Assembly (NCBI RefSeq): GCF_023806635.1
Contig: NZ_JAMTDQ010000024.1
Coordinates: 1 to 32,407, forward strand
Source: Accumulibacter sp.
GTDB lineage: Bacteria > Pseudomonadota > Gammaproteobacteria > Burkholderiales > Rhodocyclaceae
DNA: 32,407 nt
Reading direction: 5' to 3'
Shown here piece by piece: positions 6,158-13,070 of the stretch. A program made the translations under genes and the position numbers. Every line of letters starts with the position of its first letter. Positions within the stretch are counted from its first letter, which is position 1. The notes below the pieces were generated by a model. The model did no database searches. It worked only from the letters and a program-made list of their open reading frames with translations, and had not been told where the DNA came from.

Positions 6158-8548
6158 ATGACCCGAAAAGCCAGGCGCCAGGCCGCCGTCACCACGCCCG
6201 CGGCAGCCGCCGTGCGGGCTGCCGCGAATGCCGCGCCAGGTGTTCCGGCGGCTCGGCAACAGCGGAACCTGCTGCCGCTCGGCCTGCTGCTGCTCTTCGC
6301 CGTCGCCATCGTCACCGGCATCGTCCTCTACCTGACGCGCGACCGCCTGCCCGAATCGCCAGCCCGCGCGGCCCCCGCGGCCCCCGTGGCGGGCGCCGCG
6401 GCCGACGGCACGCCAGCCGGCCACGTCGGAGCCAGCGTCTGCAAGAACTGCCACGAAGCCGAATACCAGGCGTGGTCCGGATCGAACCATGATCGCGCCA
6501 TGCAGCACGCAACGCCGGAGACGGTGCTCGGCGACTTCGCCGACGCCAGGTTCCGTCAACACGGCGTCGAATCCCGCTTCTACCGGCGCGGCGACGGCTT
6601 CTTCGTGCGCACCGAGGGTCCCGACGGCAAGCTCGCCGACTACGGGATCAGCTACACCTTCGGCGTCTACCCGCTGCAGCAGTACCTGGTCGCTTTCCCA
6701 GGCGGCCGCTACCAGGCGCTGTCGATCGCCTGGGACTCACGCCCGAAGGCGATGGGTGGACAACGCTGGTTCCACCTGCAACCCGAGCGCCGGGTCGGCC
6801 ACAAGGATGCGCTGCACTGGACGGGCAACTACCAGAACTGGGCCCTGCAGTGCGCGGAATGCCACTCGACCAACCTGCGCAAGGGCTACGACGCCGCCAG
6901 CAACACCTACCGCACCACCTTCAGCGAGATCAATGTCGCCTGCGAAGCCTGTCATGGTCCCGGTTCGCGCCATGTGGCGTGGGCCGCCGGGGCAAGGCCA
7001 CCGTATCCGGCGCAGGGCGACATCGGCCTGCCACGACTCGGCAGCCGCTGGCTCGAGGCGTGGAAGTTTCCTGCCGCCGACGCCCGCGTTGCCGTGCGCG
7101 AACACCCCGCCGACCCTGCCGGCATGAACGTCTGCGCCGCCTGCCATGCCCGCCGGTCAACCCTGAGCGAAGAGCGCAGGCCCGGCGCGGTACTCGCCGA
7201 CAGCCACCGGCTGGCGATGCTCACCGCCCCCAACTACCACGCCGATGGCCAGCAGCGGGAAGAGGTCTATGTCTGGGGCTCCTTCCTGCAGAGCCGGATG
7301 CAGCAGAGCGGCGTCACCTGCATGGACTGCCACGAACCGCACTCGCTGCAGACCCGCGCCAGGGGCAACGAACTCTGCAACCGCTGCCACAACGCCGCCG
7401 AGCATGATGCGCCGACGCACCACCGGCACCAGACCGGGGGCCCGGGCGCGCAGTGCATCAACTGCCACATGCCGACGCAGAACTACATGGTCATCCACGC
7501 CCGGCAGGACCACAGCCTGCGCGTTCCGCGCCCCGACCTCTCGCTCGCGCTCGGCACGCCGAACGCCTGCAACCAGTGCCACGTCGACCGCAAGCCGGAG
7601 TGGGCTGCGCAGGCGATGGACCGCTGGTACGGCAGGGCCTGGCGCGATCGCCCGAGCTACGGGCCGACGCTGCATGCGGGGGCAACGCGCGGCATGCAGG
7701 GCTTGCCCGGCCTGCTCGAACTCGCGCGCAACCCGGCGGCACCGGGCATCATCCGGGCAACGGCAGCGACCCTCGCCCAGCCACACGCCACCCCGGAGAC
7801 GCTGCAGACGGCGCACACGCTGCTCGCCGATCCCGATCCGCTGCTGCGCATCGCGGCACTCGGGCTGCTCGATGCGGCGCCACCCGATGTGCGCCTGCGG
7901 ATCGCCGCGCCACTCCTCTCCGACCCCGTGCGCGGCGTCCGCATCGAGGCGGCGCGCCTCCTCGCCGACGTTCCCGGCGAGCGATTCGGCGCCGCACGGC
8001 AGGCCGCGCAGGCGGCGGCGATGCAGGAATACGAGAACGCACTCGACCTGGATGCCGACTGGCCATCTGGCCGCGTCAACATCGGCATCCTGCGGCTGCG
8101 GCAGGGGCGTGGCGACGAGGCGCTGGCGGCCTTCGAACAGGCGATCGCGCTCGATCCACTGTTCGAGCCGGCTTACGTCAATCTCGCCGATACCCTGCGC
8201 CGGCTCGGCCGCGACGCCGAGGGAGAACGGGTGTTGCGGCGGGGGCTTGCCCAGCTGCCGCGGAGTGCCGAGCTGCACCACGCGCTCGGCCTGCTGCTCG
8301 TGCGCCAGGGCGACCAGCGAGCAGCGCTGCGCGAGATCTCGGAAGCCGCGCGCCTCGCCCCCGACAACCCGCGTTTCCTCTACGTCGAAGCGATCGCCCT
8401 GCACAGTGCCGGCAGGAAGAGCGAAGCCCTGGCACTCCTGCGCCGCGCCGACCAACGCCATCCCGGCAACCCCGACATCCTCGCCGCCCTCAAAACTTTC
8501 GGTGACAGTATACAAAACTCGCCATCGCCGGCATCACCCGGGAGGTGA
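6158..8548 (+). CDS. Membrane-anchored octaheme cytochrome c with C-terminal TPR domain
   Basis: Likely periplasmic electron carrier or multiheme redox enzyme. The start at 6158 gives 796 residues. A basic N-terminus and a membrane segment (about 39-59) act as anchor. Eight CxxCH heme sites follow, starting at Cys95, 232, 262, 326, 388, 407, 433 and 471. This layout is like the cytochrome c554/NrfA-like multiheme proteins that carry TPRs. Residues about 570-650 look like HEAT-type helical repeats, and about 660-780 hold TPRs (for example ALAAFEQAIALDPLFEPAYVNLADTLRRLG). The last ~15 residues are encoded by the transposase-linked repeat at 8501 and its continuation, so the native C-terminus was probably replaced. 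The 3' end overlaps the convergent transposase gene by 15 bp. Confidence 0.88.
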   Translation: MTRKARRQAAVTTPAAAAVRAAANAAPGVPAARQQRNLLPLGLLLLFAVAIVTGIVLYLTRDRLPESPARAAPAAPVAGAAADGTPAGHVGASVCKNCHEAEYQAWSGSNHDRAMQHATPETVLGDFADARFRQHGVESRFYRRGDGFFVRTEGPDGKLADYGISYTFGVYPLQQYLVAFPGGRYQALSIAWDSRPKAMGGQRWFHLQPERRVGHKDALHWTGNYQNWALQCAECHSTNLRKGYDAASNTYRTTFSEINVACEACHGPGSRHVAWAAGARPPYPAQGDIGLPRLGSRWLEAWKFPAADARVAVREHPADPAGMNVCAACHARRSTLSEERRPGAVLADSHRLAMLTAPNYHADGQQREEVYVWGSFLQSRMQQSGVTCMDCHEPHSLQTRARGNELCNRCHNAAEHDAPTHHRHQTGGPGAQCINCHMPTQNYMVIHARQDHSLRVPRPDLSLALGTPNACNQCHVDRKPEWAAQAMDRWYGRAWRDRPSYGPTLHAGATRGMQGLPGLLELARNPAAPGIIRATAATLAQPHATPETLQTAHTLLADPDPLLRIAALGLLDAAPPDVRLRIAAPLLSDPVRGVRIEAARLLADVPGERFGAARQAAQAAAMQEYENALDLDADWPSGRVNIGILRLRQGRGDEALAAFEQAIALDPLFEPAYVNLADTLRRLGRDAEGERVLRRGLAQLPRSAELHHALGLLLVRQGDQRAALREISEAARLAPDNPRFLYVEAIALHSAGRKSEALALLRRADQRHPGNPDILAALKTFGDSIQNSPSPASPGR
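8501..8513 (-). repeat. REP-like motif, left-end orientation
   Basis: GGTGACAGTATAC on the + strand, the reverse complement of GTATACTGTCACC. It lies inside the last codons of the cytochrome gene and forms an inverted pair with 9264-9276 around the RAYT gene. Confidence 0.8.
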
Positions 8549-9229
8549 AGCCTCCTCCTGGTCGTCAGCTTCGGGCCGTGGCCTGGGGCCGCGCTTCTGC
8601 GGTCGCAGCCGCCGATTCAGCCGACCTTCCAGTTCCTCGACGAACGCTTCCTCGCCCAGTGGTCGACCTGTTCGGGTATGGGCATGGATCTTGTCGACAA
8701 GGGACTGCTCCACCGCCGCACCGAGGTACTCGGGCCAGTTCCCAACCATGGCCAGCAGCGGCGCGACCCTTGCCAGGCCGTCGTCCTCTCCCCGCAGGTG
8801 TGCGCGGACACTCGACCACGGCCATTCCTCGGCATGCGCGCACAGGCCGGCACGAACCGGGTTGTTCTCGACGTAGCGCACGGCGGCCAGCAGGTGCGTC
8901 TCATCGAGCAGGAAGGAATGGAAGCGCTCCTGCCAGAGATGGCCCTGCCACCCCTCGCGAACATTGATGCGTCGCGTGAATCGCCGGTGCGTCTCGCTGA
9001 TCGCGCGGCGCAGGCCGTCGCTATCCTGCGGCACCATGATCAGGTGCACATGGTTCGGCATCAGGCAATAAGCCCACACCTCGGTCCCGGCAAGAGCACA
9101 TGAAGCCGACAACAGGCGCAGGTACTCGCGATAATCGTCGTCGCAGAAGAAGGTCTGCTGACGCCGGTTGCCCCGCTGCGTCACGTGATGCGGATAACCC
9201 GCCGCCACCACCCTTGCAAGTCTCGCCAC
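8534..9229 (-). CDS. RAYT / IS200-like Y1 (HUH) transposase
   Basis: REP-associated tyrosine transposase: a single-strand DNA nuclease thought to move or maintain REP/REPIN repeats. The start is GTG at 9229 (MARLARVVAAGYPHHVTQRGN), with GGAGG 6 nt upstream; the frame extends to 9298 but without support. The 231-residue length is typical. The HUH motif is in MPNHVHLI (His60, His62), and the likely catalytic Tyr119 is in VRYVENNPVRAGL. The C-terminus is Arg/Pro-rich and acidic, as in DNA-binding RAYT tails. It is bracketed by an inverted pair of the window's dispersed motif, about 35 bp from each gene end, which links enzyme and repeat family. It converges with, and slightly overlaps, the cytochrome gene. 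Confidence 0.93.
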   Translation of the reverse strand: MARLARVVAAGYPHHVTQRGNRRQQTFFCDDDYREYLRLLSASCALAGTEVWAYCLMPNHVHLIMVPQDSDGLRRAISETHRRFTRRINVREGWQGHLWQERFHSFLLDETHLLAAVRYVENNPVRAGLCAHAEEWPWSSVRAHLRGEDDGLARVAPLLAMVGNWPEYLGAAVEQSLVDKIHAHTRTGRPLGEEAFVEELEGRLNRRLRPQKRGPRPRPEADDQEEASPPG

Positions 9230-9263
9230 AGCTGTCCTCCAGAACACGTTTGCCGGGAGTTGA

Positions 9264-9276
9264 GTATACTGTCCCC
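9264..9276 (+). repeat. REP-like motif, right-end orientation
   Basis: GTATACTGTCCCC, 35 bp upstream of the transposase start. Paired inversely with the copy at 8501-8513; together they delimit a 776-bp RAYT unit. Confidence 0.8.
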
Positions 9277-9294
9277 GTGCGGGTGGAGGGATCC

Positions 9295-9353
9295 GCAACG
9301 CCGGGGAAGTTGCGCAGTCTCGTGGGAAGTTAACGCTGCTGTCGCCTTTTCCC
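9295..9353 (+). repeat. 59-bp direct repeat, left copy (contains degenerate REP motif)
   Basis: Begins GCAACGCCGGGGAAGTTGCG and ends in CTGTCGCCTTTTCCC. It matches 10572-10631 with a 1-bp gap and roughly a dozen mismatches by eye. The REP core here is degenerate (GTTAACGCTGCTGTCGCC at 9329-9346). The two copies flank the Rpn-type gene. Confidence 0.8.
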
Positions 9354-9397
9354 GACAGTGATACGATGAGGCTTCAGCGAGTTGGCGGAGACCGCAC

Positions 9398-10423
9398 ATG
9401 ACGGCGTTGAACAGCCCTCACGACCGCTTTTTCAAGGCGGTGTTCGGGCGGACCGAGGTGGCGGCGGAGTTTCTCGAGCGGTATCTGCCGGCGACAGCCG
9501 CGCAGGCACTGGACTGGAAGACCTTGCGCACCGCCAAGGATTCCTTTCTCGATCCGGAACTGGCGCTGCATCCCGCCGACCTGCTCTACACTGTCGATCT
9601 CCGCGGCGGCGGAGCCGGCTATGTGCACGTGCTGTTCGAACACAAAAGCTACGTCGAGTCGCGAATCGGCCTCGACCTCCTGCGTTACCGCGTGCGGATC
9701 TGGGAACAGTGGCTGAATGCCGGGAATTCAGGTCGACTGCCTGTTGTCGTACCGGTCGTGGTCCATCACGGCACGGCGACCTGGCGCGTGAGCCGGCAAT
9801 TCGCCGATGAGGTGGAAGACGTTCCGCCGCTGCGCGACTACGTGCCGGCATGCGTCTATCACCTGATCGACTTGAGCGGATACCGCGACGACGAGCTGCA
9901 GGGCGCGGTCATGCTGCATACGGCGCTGCTCACCCTGAAGTACATCTTCCGGAACGAGTTGAGCCAGCGGCTGCCGGAAATTCTGGGACTGCTGCGCGAC
10001 CTCGCGCAGAGCTCGATGGGCTTGGACTATGTCCGTACGCTCTTGCGGTACCTGGCGCAGGCGGCGAGCATCGATCGCTTGACCGGTGACCAGTTGCGCC
10101 AGGTGGTGACAGAAACTTTGAGTGGTGGAGGTGAACTCATGCTGACGATTGCCGAGCAATGGGAACAACAGGCGATGGAGAGAGGGATCGAGAAAGGGAT
10201 CGAGAAAGGAATCGAACAAGGCATCGAAAGGGGAATTGAACAAGGAATCGAGCAAGGCGAAGCACGGCTGCTGAAGCAGTTGTTGAGCTGGCGCTTCGGA
10301 GCCTTGCCATCCTGGGTCGAAAGCCAGCTCGCAGGCGCTGGGCCGGAGCGCCTGGAGGCATGGGCGAAGCGAGCACTCGATGCACCCGATCTCGCGACCG
10401 TGTTCGCCGAACGATCCCGGTAA
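9398..10423 (+). CDS. Rpn/YhgA-like family PD-(D/E)XK nuclease (transposase_31 domain)
   Basis: The family is annotated as recombination-promoting nuclease or putative transposase, and in E. coli RpnA-type proteins are DNA endonucleases with mobile-element or defence links. The 341-residue product starts MTALNSPHDRFFKAVFG, the usual Rpn N-terminus. The nuclease core is visible: Asp61 in ADLLYTVDL, then Glu81 and Lys83 in VLFEHKS. Near residues 262-285 it has tandem GIE(K/Q/R) repeats (DNA about 10180-10260), as is common before the DUF4351-like C-terminal part (LLKQLLSWRFGALPSWVES). GGCGGAG precedes the start. The gene sits between 59-bp direct repeats and next to the RAYT unit, suggesting it arrived as a module. 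Confidence 0.9.
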   Translation: MTALNSPHDRFFKAVFGRTEVAAEFLERYLPATAAQALDWKTLRTAKDSFLDPELALHPADLLYTVDLRGGGAGYVHVLFEHKSYVESRIGLDLLRYRVRIWEQWLNAGNSGRLPVVVPVVVHHGTATWRVSRQFADEVEDVPPLRDYVPACVYHLIDLSGYRDDELQGAVMLHTALLTLKYIFRNELSQRLPEILGLLRDLAQSSMGLDYVRTLLRYLAQAASIDRLTGDQLRQVVTETLSGGGELMLTIAEQWEQQAMERGIEKGIEKGIEQGIERGIEQGIEQGEARLLKQLLSWRFGALPSWVESQLAGAGPERLEAWAKRALDAPDLATVFAERSR

Positions 10424-10472
10424 CCGATCGGGATGTGAAAGGCCATCCGGAGCCGCGCCGCGGTCGGTACCC

Positions 10473-10530
10473 AAGGGGATCGGTGACTGATTGCCGATGT
10501 TGAACACCCGATGCGGCGCATCACTGCTCT
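10473..10530 (-). pseudogene. Remnant of a UDP-glucuronate epimerase gene
   Basis: The leftward frame reads APHRVFNIGNQSPIPL, matching APYRVFNIGNHQPVPL of the longer epimerase at 19406-20413. The DNA aligns without gaps to 19608-19665 with 10 mismatches in 58 positions by my count. Homology stops on both sides, so only a scrap of a diverged paralogue remains. It lies between the Rpn gene and its right-hand direct repeat. Confidence 0.75.
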
Positions 10531-10571
10531 GTAGACGCATTCAGCGGCGATCAACGGCGTATCCCGCTGAC

Positions 10572-10631
10572 GCAACGCCGGGGAACTTGCGAGGGCTGGT
10601 GGGGGAGTTAACCATACTGTCGCCTTTTCCC
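10572..10631 (+). repeat. 59/60-bp direct repeat, right copy (contains REP motif)
   Basis: Begins GCAACGCCGGGGAACTTGCG and ends in CTGTCGCCTTTTCCC. It contains a less degenerate motif, GTTAACCATACTGTCGCC (10607-10624). Pairs with 9295-9353 and ends 46 bp before the ATPase start. Confidence 0.8.
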
Positions 10632-10677
10632 CATTCAAGCCTTGCAATCAACGCACCAAAGTTCCACAATTGCAAGC

Positions 10678-11841
10678 ATGATAAAGCGAACGCTGGCTAC
10701 CGAACTCAAGGCCGCAGTCGACTACACCCCTGCCGTTGCGCTGCTTGGACCGCGTCAGGTCGGGAAAACCACGCTGGCCCTGGAAATCGGCCGCCAGATC
10801 GACGCACTCTATCTTGATCTCGAGTCGGAACAGGACCGCGCCAAGCTCGCCCAACCCGAGCTCTACCTGGCAGACCATCAAGACAAGCTGGTCATCATCG
10901 ACGAAGTGCATCGTGCCCCCGGGTTGTTTCCAGTACTGCGCGGATTGATCGACCGCGCTCGGCGAGCAGGTCGCACAACCGGTCAATATCTGCTGTTGGG
11001 GTCCGCGTCGCCTGATCTGCTCAAGCAGTCAGGCGAAAGCCTGGCCGGACGCATCAGCTATCTTGAGTTGGCGCCTTTCAGCGTACTGGAAACACCCAAT
11101 CTGCCAAGCGATGAACTCTGGCTACGCGGTGGGTTTCCGGACAGCCTGCTCGCGGCCAATGCAGCCCGCAGCCTGCGATGGCGCCAGGATTTCATCCGCA
11201 CCTATCTGGAGCGCGATATTCCACAGTTCGGGCCTCGCATCGCCGCCGAAACCCTGCGTCGCTTCTGGGGCATGCTGGCCCATCATCAGGGCGGTCTGCT
11301 CAACATCGCCCAATTCGCGCGCAACCTGGGCGTAGACGCCAAGACCGCCGCGGCCTATCTCGACCTGTTGGCGGACTTGTACCTCGTGCGCCGTCTGCCC
11401 GCCTGGCATGCCAACCTGGGCAAGCGTCTGGTCAAATCGCCCAAGGTCTATGTGCGCGACAGCGGCCTGGTCCATGCCCTGCTGGCCATCCCCGAGAAGG
11501 AAACCCTGCTGGCACATCCGGTGGTCGGGCAAAGCTGGGAATGCATGGTCATGGAAAACCTGCTCATCGCCGCTGCCGGCAAGGCACAAGGTTACTTCTA
11601 TCGCACCAGCGGCGGTGCCGAAATCGACCTCCTGCTGGTTTGGCCGGACAACAGCCTATGGGCGGTCGAAATCAAGCGCAGCCTCAATCCAAGAGTCGAA
11701 CGCGGCTTTCATGCCGCCTGTGAAGACCTGGCCCCCGCGCGCAAGTTCGTCGTCTACCCCGGCCAGGAACGCTATCGAATGGCCCACGACATCCAGGCCG
11801 TCTCACTGCTCGAACTGGCAACCCGAGTTGCCGAAGGCTGA
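10678..11841 (+). CDS. AAA_14/DUF4143 ATPase (first copy)
   Basis: P-loop ATPase of the family pairing AAA_14 with a C-terminal DUF4143 domain; the biological role is unsettled. The ATG at 10678 gives 387 residues; a TTG at 10642 is a weaker alternative. Walker A is GPRQVGKTT (24-32) and Walker B is KLVIIDEVH (Asp75, Glu76). A sensor-like region reads YLLLGSASPDLL. The C-terminal part ends with a PD-(D/E)XK-like set, GGAEIDLLLVWPD then AVEIKRS, so a nuclease-like domain is possible. It starts 46 bp after a REP-containing direct repeat, and a REPIN follows 130 bp after the stop. It is related in architecture to the ATPase at 16289 but clearly diverged. Confidence 0.88.
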   Translation: MIKRTLATELKAAVDYTPAVALLGPRQVGKTTLALEIGRQIDALYLDLESEQDRAKLAQPELYLADHQDKLVIIDEVHRAPGLFPVLRGLIDRARRAGRTTGQYLLLGSASPDLLKQSGESLAGRISYLELAPFSVLETPNLPSDELWLRGGFPDSLLAANAARSLRWRQDFIRTYLERDIPQFGPRIAAETLRRFWGMLAHHQGGLLNIAQFARNLGVDAKTAAAYLDLLADLYLVRRLPAWHANLGKRLVKSPKVYVRDSGLVHALLAIPEKETLLAHPVVGQSWECMVMENLLIAAAGKAQGYFYRTSGGAEIDLLLVWPDNSLWAVEIKRSLNPRVERGFHAACEDLAPARKFVVYPGQERYRMAHDIQAVSLLELATRVAEG

Positions 11842-11973
11842 CTACAGCACCGGCAGGGCCACGCCGCTCCGATTACCGATACCCACCCTCATGGCGATGA
11901 GGCGCAGCCGAAGTGGCAATCCAGTGCCACCCGACGCGGTGGTCACAAGTTACAGGTCGCTCGCCGCTAATTC

Positions 11974-12052
11974 GGTGACAGTATATTAATTCGGAACTGC
12001 GCCTGCTTGCTCCCCCGATCCAGGGCACGAAGAAATTAAGTATACTGTCACC
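11974..12052. repeat. 79-bp REPIN-like palindromic unit
   Basis: GGTGACAGTATAT at 11974 and GTATACTGTCACC ending at 12052 form inverted ends, extended inwards by TAATT and AATTA. The ~45-bp middle is non-palindromic, so the unit could fold into a hairpin on single-stranded DNA. This is the classical REPIN layout and a plausible substrate for the RAYT at 8534-9229. No gene lies inside. Confidence 0.75.
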
Positions 12053-12151
12053 ATTTTCAACCGTTTTCCGCGAAAGCGCGACGACAACTCGCCGAGATCT
12101 CGCAAAAAAGCAAGACCTGACCGCTGGCGCACTGAAAATGCCTCCCCGCAT

Positions 12152-12164
12152 GGTACAAAATGTA
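12152..12164. promoter_or_regulatory. Putative toxin-antitoxin operator (GTACA-AAA-TGTAC palindrome)
   Basis: A perfect palindrome, GTACA-N3-TGTAC, ends about 32 bp before the antitoxin start at 12197. This is where Phd/YefM-type antitoxins usually bind to autoregulate. TGTACA-type half-sites also precede the second antitoxin at 15156-15175. Confidence 0.55.
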
Positions 12165-12196
12165 CAATTTGATCGTAACGTTTTATGGAGATCGCC

Positions 12197-12445
12197 ATGC
12201 GCACCGTAACTGCCACCGCCGCCAAGCAGGGTCTGGCCCAGGTCATCGAAACTGCTGCCCGGGAACCCGCGGTCATCCAGCGCCAGAAGCGGGACGTGGC
12301 CGTCGTTCTTTCCATCCAGGAATATGAGCGGCTCACCCGTCTCAATGTCGCCGAGTTCCAGCGCTTTTGCGACCGTGTGGGGGCCGCTGCCGAAGCCGCC
12401 GGCATGACCGAGGAGACGCTGGCCCAACTGCTGGCCGATGATTGA
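12197..12445 (+). CDS. Phd/YefM-family antitoxin
   Basis: Likely antitoxin and autorepressor of the following PIN toxin. The start at 12197 (MRTVTATAAKQGLAQVIE) has GGAG 6 nt upstream, which favours it over the in-frame ATG at 12185. The 82-residue product has the Phd/YefM N-terminal pattern: an early beta strand, a helix with AKQGLAQVIE, and the VIQRQKRDVAVVLSIQEYERL segment. The C-terminal half (FCDRVGAAAEAAGMTEETLAQLLADD) would neutralise the toxin. It overlaps the toxin start by 8 nt, indicating translational coupling. A TGTAC palindrome upstream fits autoregulation. Confidence 0.88.
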   Translation: MRTVTATAAKQGLAQVIETAAREPAVIQRQKRDVAVVLSIQEYERLTRLNVAEFQRFCDRVGAAAEAAGMTEETLAQLLADD

Positions 12446-12863
12446 GCAATGCCTGTGGGTGCTGGACACCAACGTCCTGGTCAGCCGCATGCTGACGCCC
12501 AAGAGCATGGCCGGCCAAGCCGTTGACCACGCCCTGGAGCGAGGCATCCTGCTGGTTTCCGAGGCTACGTTGAATGAACTGGCAGAGGTGCTGGGCCCGT
12601 CCAGGTTCGACCCGTACGTCAGCCGCGCGGACCGTAGACAGTTCCTGGAATTGCTGGGCGGCGTGGCCAGGGTCATACCCATAACCCGCATGTTGCACGC
12701 CTGCCGCGATCCCAAGGACGACAAGTTCCTTGACGTGGCGGTGAGCGGCAACGCTGATGCCATCGTTACCGGCGACCGGGATTTGCTCGAGTTGGACCCG
12801 TTTCACAGCGTGCGCATAGTCAGTCCGGCAGACCTCCTGGCCGGGACCTGGCACCGCCTCTAA
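12438..12863 (+). CDS. PIN-domain toxin (putative toxin-antitoxin component, PIN_3-like)
   Basis: Likely Mg2+-dependent ribonuclease toxin. The 141 residues show the PIN acidic set: Asp10 in VLDTNVLVS, Glu47 in SEATLNELAEVL, Asp95/Asp99 in RDPKDDKFLDVA, and Asp113 in TGDRDLL. The pattern resembles the COG1569-type toxins. The start overlaps the antitoxin end by 8 nt. The pair is intact as read, unlike the yefM-yoeB pair at 14594-15138. REP copies lie on both sides of the module (12040-12052 and 13026-13038), both in the same orientation. Confidence 0.9.
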   Translation: MIEQCLWVLDTNVLVSRMLTPKSMAGQAVDHALERGILLVSEATLNELAEVLGPSRFDPYVSRADRRQFLELLGGVARVIPITRMLHACRDPKDDKFLDVAVSGNADAIVTGDRDLLELDPFHSVRIVSPADLLAGTWHRL

Positions 12864-13025
12864 CGGTCATTGCAGTTGCGGCCGCCCCGGATGATGAAGG
12901 AAGATGCGGGCGGGGAGGCATCGGGTAGAGGTCGCGCAATATTTTGGTGGTCGGACCCCGAAAGCTAACGCGACCCGCTGAACCGACTCGTACCCCGGAT
13001 TGCTGCCATCGAGCGCACACATTAA

Positions 13026-13038
13026 GTATACTGTCACC
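13026..13038 (+). repeat. REP-like motif
   Basis: GTATACTGTCACC, preceded by ATTAA as in the REPIN arm at 12036. It lies between the PIN toxin and the 3' end of the convergent EamA transporter gene, 33 bp from the transporter stop. Confidence 0.8.
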
Positions 13039-13070
13039 GCTTTCGACCGCCCACGGGTCGGCAATCGTCG

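Noticed and set aside
10180-10260. Short tandem GGGATCGAGAAA-like repeats
   Set aside because: Coding repeats for the GIE(K/Q/R) linker normal in Rpn-family proteins, not an independent element.
12867-13064. Small leftward frame downstream of the PIN toxin
   Set aside because: Its N-terminal part is a translation of the REP motif (VTVY) and no family or ribosome binding site supports it.
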